Below, piece by piece: positions 36,973-45,831 of a DNA stretch of 49,379 nucleotides; positions within the stretch are counted from its first letter, which is position 1; each line of letters starts with the position of its first letter. Position numbers and translations under genes: made by a program. The notes under the pieces are model-generated. The model was not told where the DNA came from, did not search any database, and worked only from the letters and a program-made list of their open reading frames with translations. Source of the DNA: Prochlorococcus sp. AG-459-B06 (GTDB taxonomy: Bacteria > Cyanobacteriota > Cyanobacteriia > PCC-6307 > Cyanobiaceae); the NCBI GenBank assembly GCA_003209475.1, contig QCQY01000010.1:1-49379 (forward strand). The letters are read 5' to 3'.

Positions 36973-37548
36973 TTAAAAAAAAATTTCAATTAAATCCGGA
37001 ATAATTTTTTTTAATGCTTTACCTCTATGACTACAAGAATCTTTAATCTCATTATGCATTTCTGCGAAAGTTAATCTAGTAGAACTCTCCTCAAAAATTG
37101 GGTCATACCCAAAACCACCTTTTCCTCTCGGATTTAAAATAATATTGCCATGACATTTGGCCTCGGATTCAATTATCACTTCACCACTTGGGGAACAAAC
37201 ACAAATATTGGCAATAAAGAAAGCATTTCTATTTTGAACTCCATCAAGTTCTTTTAAAACTCGTTCAATTCTCTTCTGATCATTTTCTGCATATCTAGAT
37301 GAGTAAATGCCAGGCTTACCATCTAGTGCTTCAATACAAATTCCTGAATCATCTGCTATTGAGAAATTATTTGTTTTTCTCGAAACTGCACTCGCTTTTT
37401 TAATTGCATTATCTCTAAATGTCAGTCCATCCTCTTCAACTTCTATTGATTCTGGCTGGAGTAATAATTTACAATTAACTCCAACAAGCAATTTCTTATA
37501 TTCTTCAATTTTACCTTTATTCTTACTTGCTAAATATAAATTTTTCAT
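36973..37548 (-). CDS. rdgB: Non-canonical purine NTP pyrophosphatase (RdgB/HAM1)
   Basis: The enzyme hydrolyses ITP, dITP and XTP to keep deaminated purines out of DNA and RNA. The ATG at 37548 gives MKNLYLASKNKGKIEEYKKL and 191 aa. The open frame continues 13 codons upstream into the end of the phosphohexomutase gene and is not used. Motifs include FSIADDSGICIEALDGKPGI, YSSRYAENDQ, and GKGGFGYDPIFEESSTRLTF with AEMHNEIKDSCSHRGKAL. It lies just after the pgm-like gene with little or no spacing, so the two are likely cotranscribed. Confidence 0.94.
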   Translation of the reverse strand: MKNLYLASKNKGKIEEYKKLLVGVNCKLLLQPESIEVEEDGLTFRDNAIKKASAVSRKTNNFSIADDSGICIEALDGKPGIYSSRYAENDQKRIERVLKELDGVQNRNAFFIANICVCSPSGEVIIESEAKCHGNIILNPRGKGGFGYDPIFEESSTRLTFAEMHNEIKDSCSHRGKALKKIIPDLIEIFF

Positions 37549-37550
37549 CC

Positions 37551-39005
37551 TTATTTTCCTACCAAATTTATAAATACTTGACCCCACTCTAATAACTCAT
37601 CTAAATAAGATTCTTTTGGTGCTTCACAATATAACCGTAAAAGAGGTTCCGTTCCTGAAAACCTAAAAAGAAGCCAAAAATTTTTATCAATTCTCAACTT
37701 TATTCCATCAATCTTTGAGATACTTTTTAACTTGTGATTATTAATATTCTCAGGAATATTATCTATGATAAATTCTTTTACGTTATTTTTTTCTGACTGA
37801 TTTGGAAATTTGATATCAATTCTTTTATAAAAACTTGGCCCAAAATCTTTTTGAATTTCATCTAAGGATTTATATAAATATTGAGATTTTTCAGCAATTC
37901 CATTTAATAAAACCATTGCTGCATATAAAGCATCTCTTTCAGGCATAAAGTCACCAAAACCAACTCCCCCAGATTCCTCGCCTCCAATAAATATTTTCTC
38001 TTTAATCATTTTTTCAGCAATATATTTAAAGCCAACTGGAAGTTCAAAAACATCTCTATTTTGACTCTCTGATATATTTTTAATAATATCTGAACCACTA
38101 ACAGTCTTTAAAACTGGATAAGAATTATTTTTAATTTCTCCCAAATAGCTAATAAAGTATGGGAGTAAATCTTGAGTACTAGAGTATCTTCCTTTTTCAT
38201 CAATTGCGGCAATTCTGTCACCATCACCATCAAATATAATTCCTAGAGTTCTCACTTCATTTGTTGAATTTTTCATTAGTATTTGATTTAGATCATCTAC
38301 ATAATTTAAAAGAGGTTCAGGAGGTTTTCCTGCAAAAAAAGGATCAGCATCTTTCCTGATTTCTGAAATAACTTCTAAATCATTAGAAGCAAAAATCTCA
38401 GCCATACAATTTGCAGCTGAACCATGCATAGAATCAACAAAAATTCTTAATTTCATTTTTTTCAATCTATTGGAAATAAAGTCAATATCAAAAAGAGATT
38501 TAATTCTTTCTAAATGAAATTTCTTAATATCTACCAATTGATTAACACCATCTTTTTTTTCAATTGAATTTCCAAGCATTAATCTTTTTTCAATTTCACT
38601 TGTAAAAGATTCATCAACAGAACATCCATTAAAGCTCTTTATTTTCAGACCTAGCCAATTATATGGATTATGACTTGCTGTAATTACTAACGCTCCAAGA
38701 CAACCGACTTCTTTGGCATAGAAACTACAAGAGGGTGTTGTTACAAAGCTATTAGATAATATCGGTTCGAAACCACATCCTCTTACAAAAGGCACTATTT
38801 GCTTGGCAAATTCACAAGCCATAAATCTACGATCATATCCAATAATAATTTTCTTTGAATTAACTTCTTTATAGTATTGATAATGCAACTCCTGGCATGC
38901 AGCAACAACAACTCTTGAAAGATTGGATAAATTAAAATCAAATCCAATAATTCCTCTCCACCCATCAGTTCCAAATTTTATCTTATCTAATTTATCAGCT
39001 GTCAA
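37551..39005 (-). CDS. Phosphoglucomutase/phosphomannomutase family protein
   Basis: This alpha-D-phosphohexomutase interconverts hexose-1- and hexose-6-phosphates for glycogen and sugar-nucleotide synthesis. The 484-aa product has FGTDGWRGIIGFDF at the N-terminus, the phosphoserine loop LVITASHNPYNWLGLKIKSF near residue 107, and the metal loop IIFDGDGDRIAAIDEKGRYS near residue 258. The sugar-binding FIGGEESGGVGFGDFMPERD and the phosphate-binding FRFSGTEPLLRLYCEAPKES follow in order. Whether glucose or mannose is preferred cannot be read. It ends two bases before the rdgB start. Confidence 0.92.
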   Translation of the reverse strand: MTADKLDKIKFGTDGWRGIIGFDFNLSNLSRVVVAACQELHYQYYKEVNSKKIIIGYDRRFMACEFAKQIVPFVRGCGFEPILSNSFVTTPSCSFYAKEVGCLGALVITASHNPYNWLGLKIKSFNGCSVDESFTSEIEKRLMLGNSIEKKDGVNQLVDIKKFHLERIKSLFDIDFISNRLKKMKLRIFVDSMHGSAANCMAEIFASNDLEVISEIRKDADPFFAGKPPEPLLNYVDDLNQILMKNSTNEVRTLGIIFDGDGDRIAAIDEKGRYSSTQDLLPYFISYLGEIKNNSYPVLKTVSGSDIIKNISESQNRDVFELPVGFKYIAEKMIKEKIFIGGEESGGVGFGDFMPERDALYAAMVLLNGIAEKSQYLYKSLDEIQKDFGPSFYKRIDIKFPNQSEKNNVKEFIIDNIPENINNHKLKSISKIDGIKLRIDKNFWLLFRFSGTEPLLRLYCEAPKESYLDELLEWGQVFINLVGK

Positions 39006-39085
39006 ATTTAAAATTTCCTTGATTTCTTCTAATTATCTATAATAATTTATATGAGTAAATTTTAAAACCGCCCTTAAAAAATAAT

Positions 39086-40489
39086 TTGAATTCTCTTCAT
39101 TTAAAAAGTTTTACAAGATGCAAAAGAAAAGCATGGCTTGATTTTAAGGGTAAAAAATCTTATGAAGTTTGGTCTCCCCATAAAGCTATAGATAAAATTA
39201 ATCAGTTTCAAATTTTCTCTGAATTTTGTAATAGTGAAATATATACAGGTTTAAAAGCCTGTGAAAATGGTTACCAGGGGGTAATTGGATTAAAAATAAA
39301 AGGGAATCTTTTCCAAAATATTAACGCAGAGATACATCCACAATTACTTGTAAAGACTTTAGGTAAAAGTAAATGGGGAGAATATAAATATTTACCTGCT
39401 GTTTATAAGTTAGGCCACAAAACCACTAAAGAACATTTATTCGACTTAGCTTTTAGTTCTATGCTGTTGGAATCTTTTCAAGAATCTAAAATTGAGAAAG
39501 GATTAGTAATTTCAAATTTTGATAAAAAAGTTAATGTTGAAGAAATTTATTTAAATAATAAATTAAGAAAAAAAGTTTTGAATGTTTTTTTAAGTTTGAA
39601 TGAATGCTTAGAGGGATTTATGCCAGAAATAACTCAAGATAGAAAAAAATGTACTATTTGTTCATGGCAAAAATTTTGTGACAAAGAAGCAAAAGAGAAT
39701 GGATATCTAACAGATATAGATGGGATAGGATCCAAAACAGCCTCTTTACTCATAACAAATGGAATTTCTGATACCCAAACATTAGCTTCGTATAGCGAAA
39801 AACAACTTGGAGAGAAATTATCTAAATTCAAAGATCAAAAGTATGAAAAAGCGTCTCTATTTGTAAAGCAAGCTCAAGCTTATATTTCTGGGGAACCATA
39901 TCGCATTACCAATAAAAATGATACTAACGATCTACTTGAAAAAATATGTTCAGGATTTTTTATATTTGATATTGAGTCAAATCCAGATGATAAGCATGAC
40001 TTTTTATATGGTTTTTTAAAAATAAATAATTTGTTTACAAAAAAAGAAGATCTTATTTATAAACCTATTTTAAATCTCAAAAATAATAAAGGAGAATCTT
40101 ACAGGAAAATAATTGAAATACTTTTTTCACAGAAGGAATGGCCAGTTTTACACTACGGAGAAACTGAAAAGATAGCAATAATTAATATTGCTAAAAACCT
40201 AAATTTTAGTGTTGAAGAAATTGATTCACTAGCCTCAAGATTTATAGACTTACATACCTTAATAAGAAAGTCTTGGATATTACCACTTAAAAACTATAGC
40301 TTAAAAACTGTTTCTATTTGGCTTGGATTTGAATGGATGCAGAAAAATGTAAGCGGCTCGAAAGCCCTTTATTGGTGGATTCAATATCAAATTACAGAAA
40401 ACGAAATATTTTTAAAAAAAATTATCAAATATAACAAAGATGATTGTTTGGCTACTCTACAAATTGCAGAATATTTAATCAAAAATTAA
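39086..40489 (+). CDS. TM0106-type nuclease: Cas4/RecB-like plus HhH plus DEDDy RNase H-like domains
   Basis: The 467-aa product has three parts. Residues 1-205 look like a RecB/Cas4-type PD-(D/E)xK nuclease with a cysteine set at C12 (TRCKRKAW) and C189, C192, C198 (CTICSWQKFC), as in [4Fe-4S] Cas4 and AddB. Residues about 206-275 contain a helix-hairpin-helix (DIDGIGSKTASLLITNGISD). Residues about 288-467 are RNase H-like, with FFIFDIESNPDD, later FIDLHTLIRKSWILPLKNYS and final YNKDDCLATLQIAEYL (exonuclease motif III). No cas genes are near. Start is TTG at 39086. The biological role is unknown. Confidence 0.85.
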   Translation: MNSLHLKSFTRCKRKAWLDFKGKKSYEVWSPHKAIDKINQFQIFSEFCNSEIYTGLKACENGYQGVIGLKIKGNLFQNINAEIHPQLLVKTLGKSKWGEYKYLPAVYKLGHKTTKEHLFDLAFSSMLLESFQESKIEKGLVISNFDKKVNVEEIYLNNKLRKKVLNVFLSLNECLEGFMPEITQDRKKCTICSWQKFCDKEAKENGYLTDIDGIGSKTASLLITNGISDTQTLASYSEKQLGEKLSKFKDQKYEKASLFVKQAQAYISGEPYRITNKNDTNDLLEKICSGFFIFDIESNPDDKHDFLYGFLKINNLFTKKEDLIYKPILNLKNNKGESYRKIIEILFSQKEWPVLHYGETEKIAIINIAKNLNFSVEEIDSLASRFIDLHTLIRKSWILPLKNYSLKTVSIWLGFEWMQKNVSGSKALYWWIQYQITENEIFLKKIIKYNKDDCLATLQIAEYLIKN

Positions 40490-41326
40490 TTAAAGAAAAA
40501 TTGATCCTACAGATTTATTAATAATAATTTTTCCAAAAATTTCTGAAAAAAAATAACTGCCTTCCTCTAAATATTTTCTTTTTATCATTGCTAAACCTTT
40601 TATTTGAGAATCTGTTTTAAAAAAACTTGTGATTTTACCTACAGAAATATCTTTGGCAGAATTTGTGTATAAATTTTTATCTTCAACGTCTAAATTCAAA
40701 TTAGATTCAAATGATTGCCAAATTCTTATTTCCTGCTTTAAAGAAGAAACATTTTTTATTTTTGACATTGTTTCTTGTCCTAAATAACAACCTTTATTAA
40801 AATCTATAAGATCTTGTAATCCAAGCTCAAGAGGATTATTTTTTCCGTTTATTTCCATTTCTATTGAGGGTATTGCCTGATTAATCTTCCAAAGTTTTAA
40901 ATCCTTGGGATTTAGTAAATTTAGTTTATTTTTATATATTTCAAATTCTTTATCTTCTATTTTGAAAAAAATAGGCTGATAAGTTCTCCACGAACTATAT
41001 TCATCAATTTCCTGAATTCTATTTATAAAAAAAGGTTCACTTAGAAGTACATCGTCCGCTGGAAAAATAATTTGATTAAAGTAATCAATTATTTCATTAG
41101 TATTACCCGCCAAGATAATTACTTCTAAGTTTCTTTCTAAAAAAATAATTTCAATTAATGACCTTAGTACTCCATTTGGAGTTAACCAACAAGTTTTGAT
41201 AACTTTATTTTCTGAATCAAGAATATTACCAGTTGTTATTCCATTCAAAAATTTTCTAGCATCTTTTCCAGTAATAGAAAAACAATCAAATTTTTCAAGC
41301 CAAAACTTTTTTTTATTATCTTGCAT
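40490..41326 (-). CDS. YgfZ/GcvT-like folate-binding Fe-S repair protein
   Basis: YgfZ proteins use a folate-binding GcvT fold to help build or repair iron-sulfur enzymes. The 278-aa protein carries the signature DFNKGCYLGQETMSKI, which includes the K-G-C-Y-x-G-Q-E motif, and an N-terminal ITGKDARKFLNGITTGNIL typical of the family. It lies 10 bp downstream of pyrE on the minus strand and ends on the base next to the TM0106-type nuclease gene. The nearby Fe-S nuclease might be a client, which is speculation. Confidence 0.88.
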   Translation of the reverse strand: MQDNKKKFWLEKFDCFSITGKDARKFLNGITTGNILDSENKVIKTCWLTPNGVLRSLIEIIFLERNLEVIILAGNTNEIIDYFNQIIFPADDVLLSEPFFINRIQEIDEYSSWRTYQPIFFKIEDKEFEIYKNKLNLLNPKDLKLWKINQAIPSIEMEINGKNNPLELGLQDLIDFNKGCYLGQETMSKIKNVSSLKQEIRIWQSFESNLNLDVEDKNLYTNSAKDISVGKITSFFKTDSQIKGLAMIKRKYLEEGSYFFSEIFGKIIINKSVGSIFL

Positions 41327-41336
41327 TTTGAAATAA

Positions 41337-41897
41337 CTATAAAAAGTCTTTTATTGTAAAAAGACTCTTTAATTTAACATTTTCATCTTCAAGGGCTTCT
41401 AATCCCCCTTGTTGCCTATCAACTATAGACAAAACTTCCTCAACAATATAATTATTTTCGCGTAACTTTTTTATAGCTTTTATCACTGAACCAGCAGTTG
41501 TAACGACATCCTCTAAAACAGTTACCAAAGTTCCTTCTTCTAATGTAGGGCCCTCTATTCCAGCTTTGGTACCGTATTTTTTGATTTCTTTGCGAATTAT
41601 TAAACCATCAAGATCTAGGCCATGCAAAGCTGCTTTGACAATTAATCCACTGACTATAGGGTCTGCACCTAATGTCAATCCTGCTACGGCTTTTGACCTA
41701 GAGTCTTTTAACTCTAAAAATAAATCACTTATTAAGTTTAAGCCTTTGCCATTTAATGACACTGGTTTACAGTTCAAGTAATGACTGCTTTTTTTCCCTG
41801 AAGATAAAGTGAAGTTTCCTTTCTTGTAAGATTTTTCAATTAACTGTTTTAACAATTTTGCTTTATTTAAATCATACTTATCCGAAAATTTGCCCAT
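41337..41897 (-). CDS. pyrE: Orotate phosphoribosyltransferase PyrE
   Basis: PyrE joins orotate and PRPP to make OMP in pyrimidine synthesis. The 186-aa product has [20 protein letters not shown] near residue 28, [20 protein letters not shown] near residue 75, and the PRPP loop [20 protein letters not shown] near residue 128. Length is typical for bacterial PyrE of about 185-210 aa. It is the first gene of a pyrE-ygfZ unit. Confidence 0.95.
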   Translation of the reverse strand: MGKFSDKYDLNKAKLLKQLIEKSYKKGNFTLSSGKKSSHYLNCKPVSLNGKGLNLISDLFLELKDSRSKAVAGLTLGADPIVSGLIVKAALHGLDLDGLIIRKEIKKYGTKAGIEGPTLEEGTLVTVLEDVVTTAGSVIKAIKKLRENNYIVEEVLSIVDRQQGGLEALEDENVKLKSLFTIKDFL

Positions 41898-42037
41898 TAG
41901 TAAAAGTTAAATTTATATTTAAAGATTAGAAGAAAAAAAGAAATCTCACAAAAACTACCTAATCAGGTGTTTTTTGAAATATTATTTTTATATTGTATAT
42001 TGAAATTCAATGTAATTAAAATTACATAAATTTCCTT

Positions 42038-42110
42038 GGGGGTGTAGCAATCTGGTGAATGCACCAAACTCATAATTTGGCTAAGGCGAGTTCGATCCTC
42101 GCCACCCCCA
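42038..42110 (+). tRNA. trnM: tRNA with anticodon CAT, most likely elongator tRNA-Met
   Basis: Acceptor GGGGGTG (42038-42044) pairs with CACCCCC (42103-42109), the anticodon stem CCAAA/TTTGG closes loop CTCATAA, and the T arm is GGCGA/TCGCC around GTTCGATCC. The discriminator is A and no CCA is encoded. The G1-C72 pair rules out a bacterial initiator. The D arm is short (GCA/TGC). CAT tRNAs can instead be Ile2 read as AUA after lysidine modification; I favour Met but cannot exclude that. Confidence 0.9.
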
Positions 42111-42128
42111 TTATTCATTTGTCATTGA

Positions 42129-43397
42129 ATGAAAATAACTCTACTTTTATTTCTTTTATTTTTACCAGCTTTTTTCGCAGCGAGTGAACTTTCTTTTTTA
42201 TTAATAAGGCCAAGTAAAGTTTTAAGGTTAATAGAAGAAAAAAAGAAAGGTGCATTTTCAATTTTAAAAATTCAAAAACGCTTTAGATCTTCATTAATTG
42301 CTTCTCAATTTGGAGTTACAATTTCATTAATTGCAATTGGATGGCTCAGCAATAACCTGGCTAATGATTATTGGAAAAGCAATATTTTATCAAATAGATT
42401 TTATGATCTTATATTATTTTTATTTGTTGTTTTAGTTGTTACTCTTATTTCTGGACTAATTCCAAAAGCTTTAGTAATTAATAATCCAGAATCTGCTGCA
42501 TTAAGGTTAACCACAATATTTGATGCAGTAAGAAAAGCTATGAATCCTATAGTGAAAACAATAGAATTCTTTGCTAGCGCCTGTTTAGGCTTGTTCAATT
42601 TAAATAACAAATGGGATTCTTTAAACTCGGGTTTATCTGCTGGAGAATTAGAAACTCTTATAGAAACAGATAACGTAACAGGTTTAAAACCAGATGAGAA
42701 GAATATTCTTGAAGGAGTTTTTGCTTTAAAAGATACACAGGTTAAAGAAGTGATGATTCCAAGATCTGAAATGGTAACTTTGCCAAAAAATATAACCTTT
42801 TCAGAACTTATGAAACAAGTAGATAAAACTCGACATGCTCGCTTCTTTGTGATTGGTGAGTCTTTAGATGATGTATTAGGTGTATTAGACTTGCGTTATT
42901 TAGCTAAGCCAATATCAAAAGGTGAAATGGAAGCAGATACTTTATTAGAGCCATTCCTTTTACCAGTAACAAAAATAATTGAAACATGTTCACTAGCAGA
43001 AATATTTCCAATAGTAAGAGACTACAATCCTTTCTTACTAGTAGTTGATGAACACGGTGGAACAGAGGGACTTATAACTGCAGCTGATCTAAATGGCGAA
43101 ATAGTTGGAGAGGAAATGCTCAATAATAGAATTTATTCAGACATGAGAATGTTAGATAATTTCTCTAAAAAATGGTCAATAGCTGGAAAATCAGAAATTA
43201 TTGAAATCAATAAAAAGATAGGATGTTCTATTCCTGAAGGTACTGATTATTATACCCTTGCTGGATTTATGTTAGAAAAATTTCAAATGGTTCCAAAAAT
43301 TGGCGACGTTTTAGATTTCAATAACATTAAATTTGAAGTTATTTCTATGTCAGGTCCAAAAATTGATCGTGTTAAAATAATCCTTCCCAAAAGCTAA
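42129..43397 (+). CDS. CorC/HlyC-family CNNM-CBS membrane protein
   Basis: The family is implicated in Mg or Co transport and resistance. The 422-aa product has an N-terminal DUF21/CNNM membrane domain with three to four hydrophobic segments (LLFLLFLPAFFAASELSFL, LIASQFGVTISLIAIGWLS, LILFLFVVLVVTLISGLIP). A tandem CBS pair follows from about residue 200 (VKEVMIPRSEMVTLPKNITF and ILGVLDLRY-like VLGVLDLRYLAKP), and a C-terminal CorC_HlyC transporter-associated domain (WSIAGKSEIIEINKKIGCSI). It begins 18 bp after the CAT tRNA. Confidence 0.9.
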   Translation: MKITLLLFLLFLPAFFAASELSFLLIRPSKVLRLIEEKKKGAFSILKIQKRFRSSLIASQFGVTISLIAIGWLSNNLANDYWKSNILSNRFYDLILFLFVVLVVTLISGLIPKALVINNPESAALRLTTIFDAVRKAMNPIVKTIEFFASACLGLFNLNNKWDSLNSGLSAGELETLIETDNVTGLKPDEKNILEGVFALKDTQVKEVMIPRSEMVTLPKNITFSELMKQVDKTRHARFFVIGESLDDVLGVLDLRYLAKPISKGEMEADTLLEPFLLPVTKIIETCSLAEIFPIVRDYNPFLLVVDEHGGTEGLITAADLNGEIVGEEMLNNRIYSDMRMLDNFSKKWSIAGKSEIIEINKKIGCSIPEGTDYYTLAGFMLEKFQMVPKIGDVLDFNNIKFEVISMSGPKIDRVKIILPKS

Positions 43398-43447
43398 ATG
43401 TGACTCCCCATAGAGGATAATGATAATAAATATATGGATTTGAAATT

Positions 43448-44452
43448 ATGAAACCAACCTCATCACCCGTAAAGGTTGGAGTCATAGGTATAGGAAATAT
43501 GGGCTGGCATCATGCTCGAGTACTAAGTTTACTCAAGGATGCAAATCTGATTGGAGTCGCAGATCCAAATGAAGAGAGAGGTAAATTAGCTATTGAACAA
43601 TTTCAATGTGAATGGTTCAAGGATTATAAGGACCTAATTCCAAAAGTTGATGCTATCTGTATCGCTGTCCCTACACTACTCCATAAAAAGGTAGGACTAG
43701 ATTGTCTAAAGGGAGGTACTAACGTTCTCATTGAAAAACCAATTGCAGCAAACGAGTTGGAAGCAAAATCTTTAATAGAGGCCGCTAATGCAAGTAACTG
43801 TCTATTACAAGTAGGGCATATTGAAAGATTTAATCCTGCTTTTAGAGAATTGAATAAAATAGTAAGTAATGAAGAAATTGTTGTTTTAGAAGCAAGGAGG
43901 CACAGTCCTCATGCAGATAGAGCAAATGATGTGTCTGTAGTAATGGATTTAATGATTCATGATATTGATCTTATTTTAGAGCTAGTAAACTCAAAAATAC
44001 AAAAATTAGCAGCTGTTGGAGGAAGAAATAGCGAAGGATTAATAGATTATGTCAATGCTACTTTAGTTTTTAAAAATAATGTTATTGCAAGCTTAACTGC
44101 CAGCAAAATGAGTCACAAAAAAATTAGAAATTTAAGTGCTCACTGCCAAAATGGCCTAGTAGAAACTGATTTCTTAAATCACTCTTTACAAATCCATCGA
44201 AAGTCCCATGAATCATACACAGCAGAGCATGGAGAATTAGTTTATAGAAATGATGGATATGTCGAAGAAGTTAGCACAACTTCCATTGAACCTCTTTATG
44301 CAGAACTGGAGCATTTTCTTAAATGTGTTCAAGGCAAAGAAATACCTGAGGTAGATGGTGAGCAAGCCTCAAGAGCATTAAAAATTGCTGATTTTATAGA
44401 AAGTGCTGTAGATAATTCTGGAGATGCGATTTTACTTGAAAATCCCTTCTAA
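43448..44452 (+). CDS. Gfo/Idh/MocA-family NAD(P)-dependent oxidoreductase
   Basis: The 334-aa product has an N-terminal Rossmann fold (VGVIGIGNMGWHHARVLSLL at residue 9), the dinucleotide-site VLIEKPIAANELEAKSLIEA near residue 92 with the catalytic EKP motif, and GHIERFNPAFRE near residue 121. HDIDLILEL with the catalytic His region lies near residue 174. The C-terminal half is the GFO_IDH_MocA C-domain. Sugar or inositol substrates are typical of the family; the exact one is unknown. A promoter may lie in the 50-bp gap after corC. Confidence 0.85.
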   Translation: MKPTSSPVKVGVIGIGNMGWHHARVLSLLKDANLIGVADPNEERGKLAIEQFQCEWFKDYKDLIPKVDAICIAVPTLLHKKVGLDCLKGGTNVLIEKPIAANELEAKSLIEAANASNCLLQVGHIERFNPAFRELNKIVSNEEIVVLEARRHSPHADRANDVSVVMDLMIHDIDLILELVNSKIQKLAAVGGRNSEGLIDYVNATLVFKNNVIASLTASKMSHKKIRNLSAHCQNGLVETDFLNHSLQIHRKSHESYTAEHGELVYRNDGYVEEVSTTSIEPLYAELEHFLKCVQGKEIPEVDGEQASRALKIADFIESAVDNSGDAILLENPF

Positions 44453-44478
44453 TAAAAACAATCTAAACTAAAAGAATT

Positions 44479-44619
44479 TTATTTAAATCCAACTGCAGCT
44501 TGCCAAACAAATACCAATAAAAAGAAAAATAAAGGAATAAGTGGAAGAACATCAACAGTTGGAGCAAAGGCCTTGTAAGCCTCGGGCAATTCAGCGAATG
44601 TATTAAATAAGATGAGCAC
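44479..44619 (-). CDS. psbK: Photosystem II protein PsbK
   Basis: PsbK is a one-helix PSII subunit next to CP43. A GTG at 44619 opens a 46-codon frame reading [20 protein letters not shown], then [20 protein letters not shown] and AAVGFK. The LPEAY.AF.P.VDVLP.IP and FVWQAAVGF blocks are diagnostic. The gene lies 34 bp downstream of tgt on the same strand, an order I associate with marine picocyanobacteria. Confidence 0.95.
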
Positions 44620-44653
44620 CTTTTTTGATAATTTAATTAATTATGATAAGACG

Positions 44654-45772
44654 TTACCACGTATAGTGAGCAATAGAGGATGTTTTCCAAGGAGCGAAAT
44701 CATTTGTAAAACAATTATCTCTAATTGCAATAGAAATTGCATTGGTAAATCTTATTAAGTGAGCAATATTATGCAAACTTATGAGGGTTAGGCCTAATAT
44801 TTCGTCATTTCTAATTAGATGATGCAAATATGCTCGAGAATAGGATTTACATGTCTCGCATTTACAAGTTTTGTCAATTGAAGAAAAGTCATTTTTAAAT
44901 CGAGCATTGCGCAAATTCAATCTTTCATCATTAAAAAATGCAGTCCCATGTCTTCCTAGTCTTGTAGGTAAAACACAGTAAAATATATCGAACCCATTTG
45001 CTACAGCTAAAGAAATTTCTCTTAAAGAGCCAATTCCCATTAAATATCTTGGTTTATTTATTGGTAAGAATTTCGGTACATAATTAATTACACTATGTAT
45101 TTCTTCGACTGCCTCGCCTACACTTACTCCTCCCACTGCTATTCCAGGCAAATCAAAAGAACTTGTATATTTTGCGCTATATTCCCTCAATCTAGGATAC
45201 TTACCACCTTGAACTATCCCAAATAATGCTTGATTAGATTTCTGATGAGTCTCGACACATTTTTGCAACCATGAATGAGTTCTTTGTAGAGAGTCCTCAA
45301 TATCATTTTCGTTAGCTGTATGCGGAGGACAATGATCAAAAGCCATCGCAACATCCGATCCAAGATCCATTTGAATCTGAATTACTTTTTCAGGTGATAA
45401 AAATACATGTCTACCATCTCTTGGATTTTTAAATTCCACTCCTTTATCAGAAATATTGTTTAATTTAGCCAAGCTAAAAACTTGATATCCTCCTGAATCA
45501 GTAAGAATAGGCTTAGGCCAATTCATGAACTTATGTATTCCGCCAGATTCTTTAATTAATTTTTCTCCAGGTTGCAAATGAAGATGAAAGGTATTTGAGA
45601 GAATCATTTCTGATCCTGTAGAGGTTAACTGCTCAGATGAAATTCCTTTAACCGTTGCCAAAGTACCCACAGGCATAAATTTTGGTGTATTAACCTCACC
45701 ATTTGGTGTATGAAATATACCAGTTCTTGCCGCTGTATTACTGCAATTCGATGTAATTTCAAATTCAAACAC
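44654..45772 (-). CDS. tgt: Queuine/preQ1 tRNA-ribosyltransferase
   Basis: Tgt swaps guanine 34 for preQ1 in GUN-anticodon tRNAs on the way to queuosine. The 372-aa product has [20 protein letters not shown] near residue 29, the substrate loop [19 protein letters not shown] near residue 89, [20 protein letters not shown], and [20 protein letters not shown] with [14 protein letters not shown] (catalytic Asp in GFDIF). The zinc site is [17 protein letters not shown] near residue 303. psbK is immediately downstream, and cobS is divergent. Confidence 0.96.
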   Translation of the reverse strand: MFEFEITSNCSNTAARTGIFHTPNGEVNTPKFMPVGTLATVKGISSEQLTSTGSEMILSNTFHLHLQPGEKLIKESGGIHKFMNWPKPILTDSGGYQVFSLAKLNNISDKGVEFKNPRDGRHVFLSPEKVIQIQMDLGSDVAMAFDHCPPHTANENDIEDSLQRTHSWLQKCVETHQKSNQALFGIVQGGKYPRLREYSAKYTSSFDLPGIAVGGVSVGEAVEEIHSVINYVPKFLPINKPRYLMGIGSLREISLAVANGFDIFYCVLPTRLGRHGTAFFNDERLNLRNARFKNDFSSIDKTCKCETCKSYSRAYLHHLIRNDEILGLTLISLHNIAHLIRFTNAISIAIRDNCFTNDFAPWKTSSIAHYTW

Positions 45773-45831
45773 GATAATTTATAAAAATTTTTGATCCTTT
45801 TTCATTAATCTAACCTATTATTTAATATTGA

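Noticed and set aside
39086-40489. Cas4-like nuclease as part of a CRISPR or defence island
   Set aside because: No repeats, spacers, cas1, cas2 or other defence genes are present in the window; neighbours are housekeeping genes.
41953-41979. Hairpin ACCT-AATC-AGGT followed by T6 as a terminator
   Set aside because: The stem is only about four pairs and the plus strand carries no gene just upstream that would need it.
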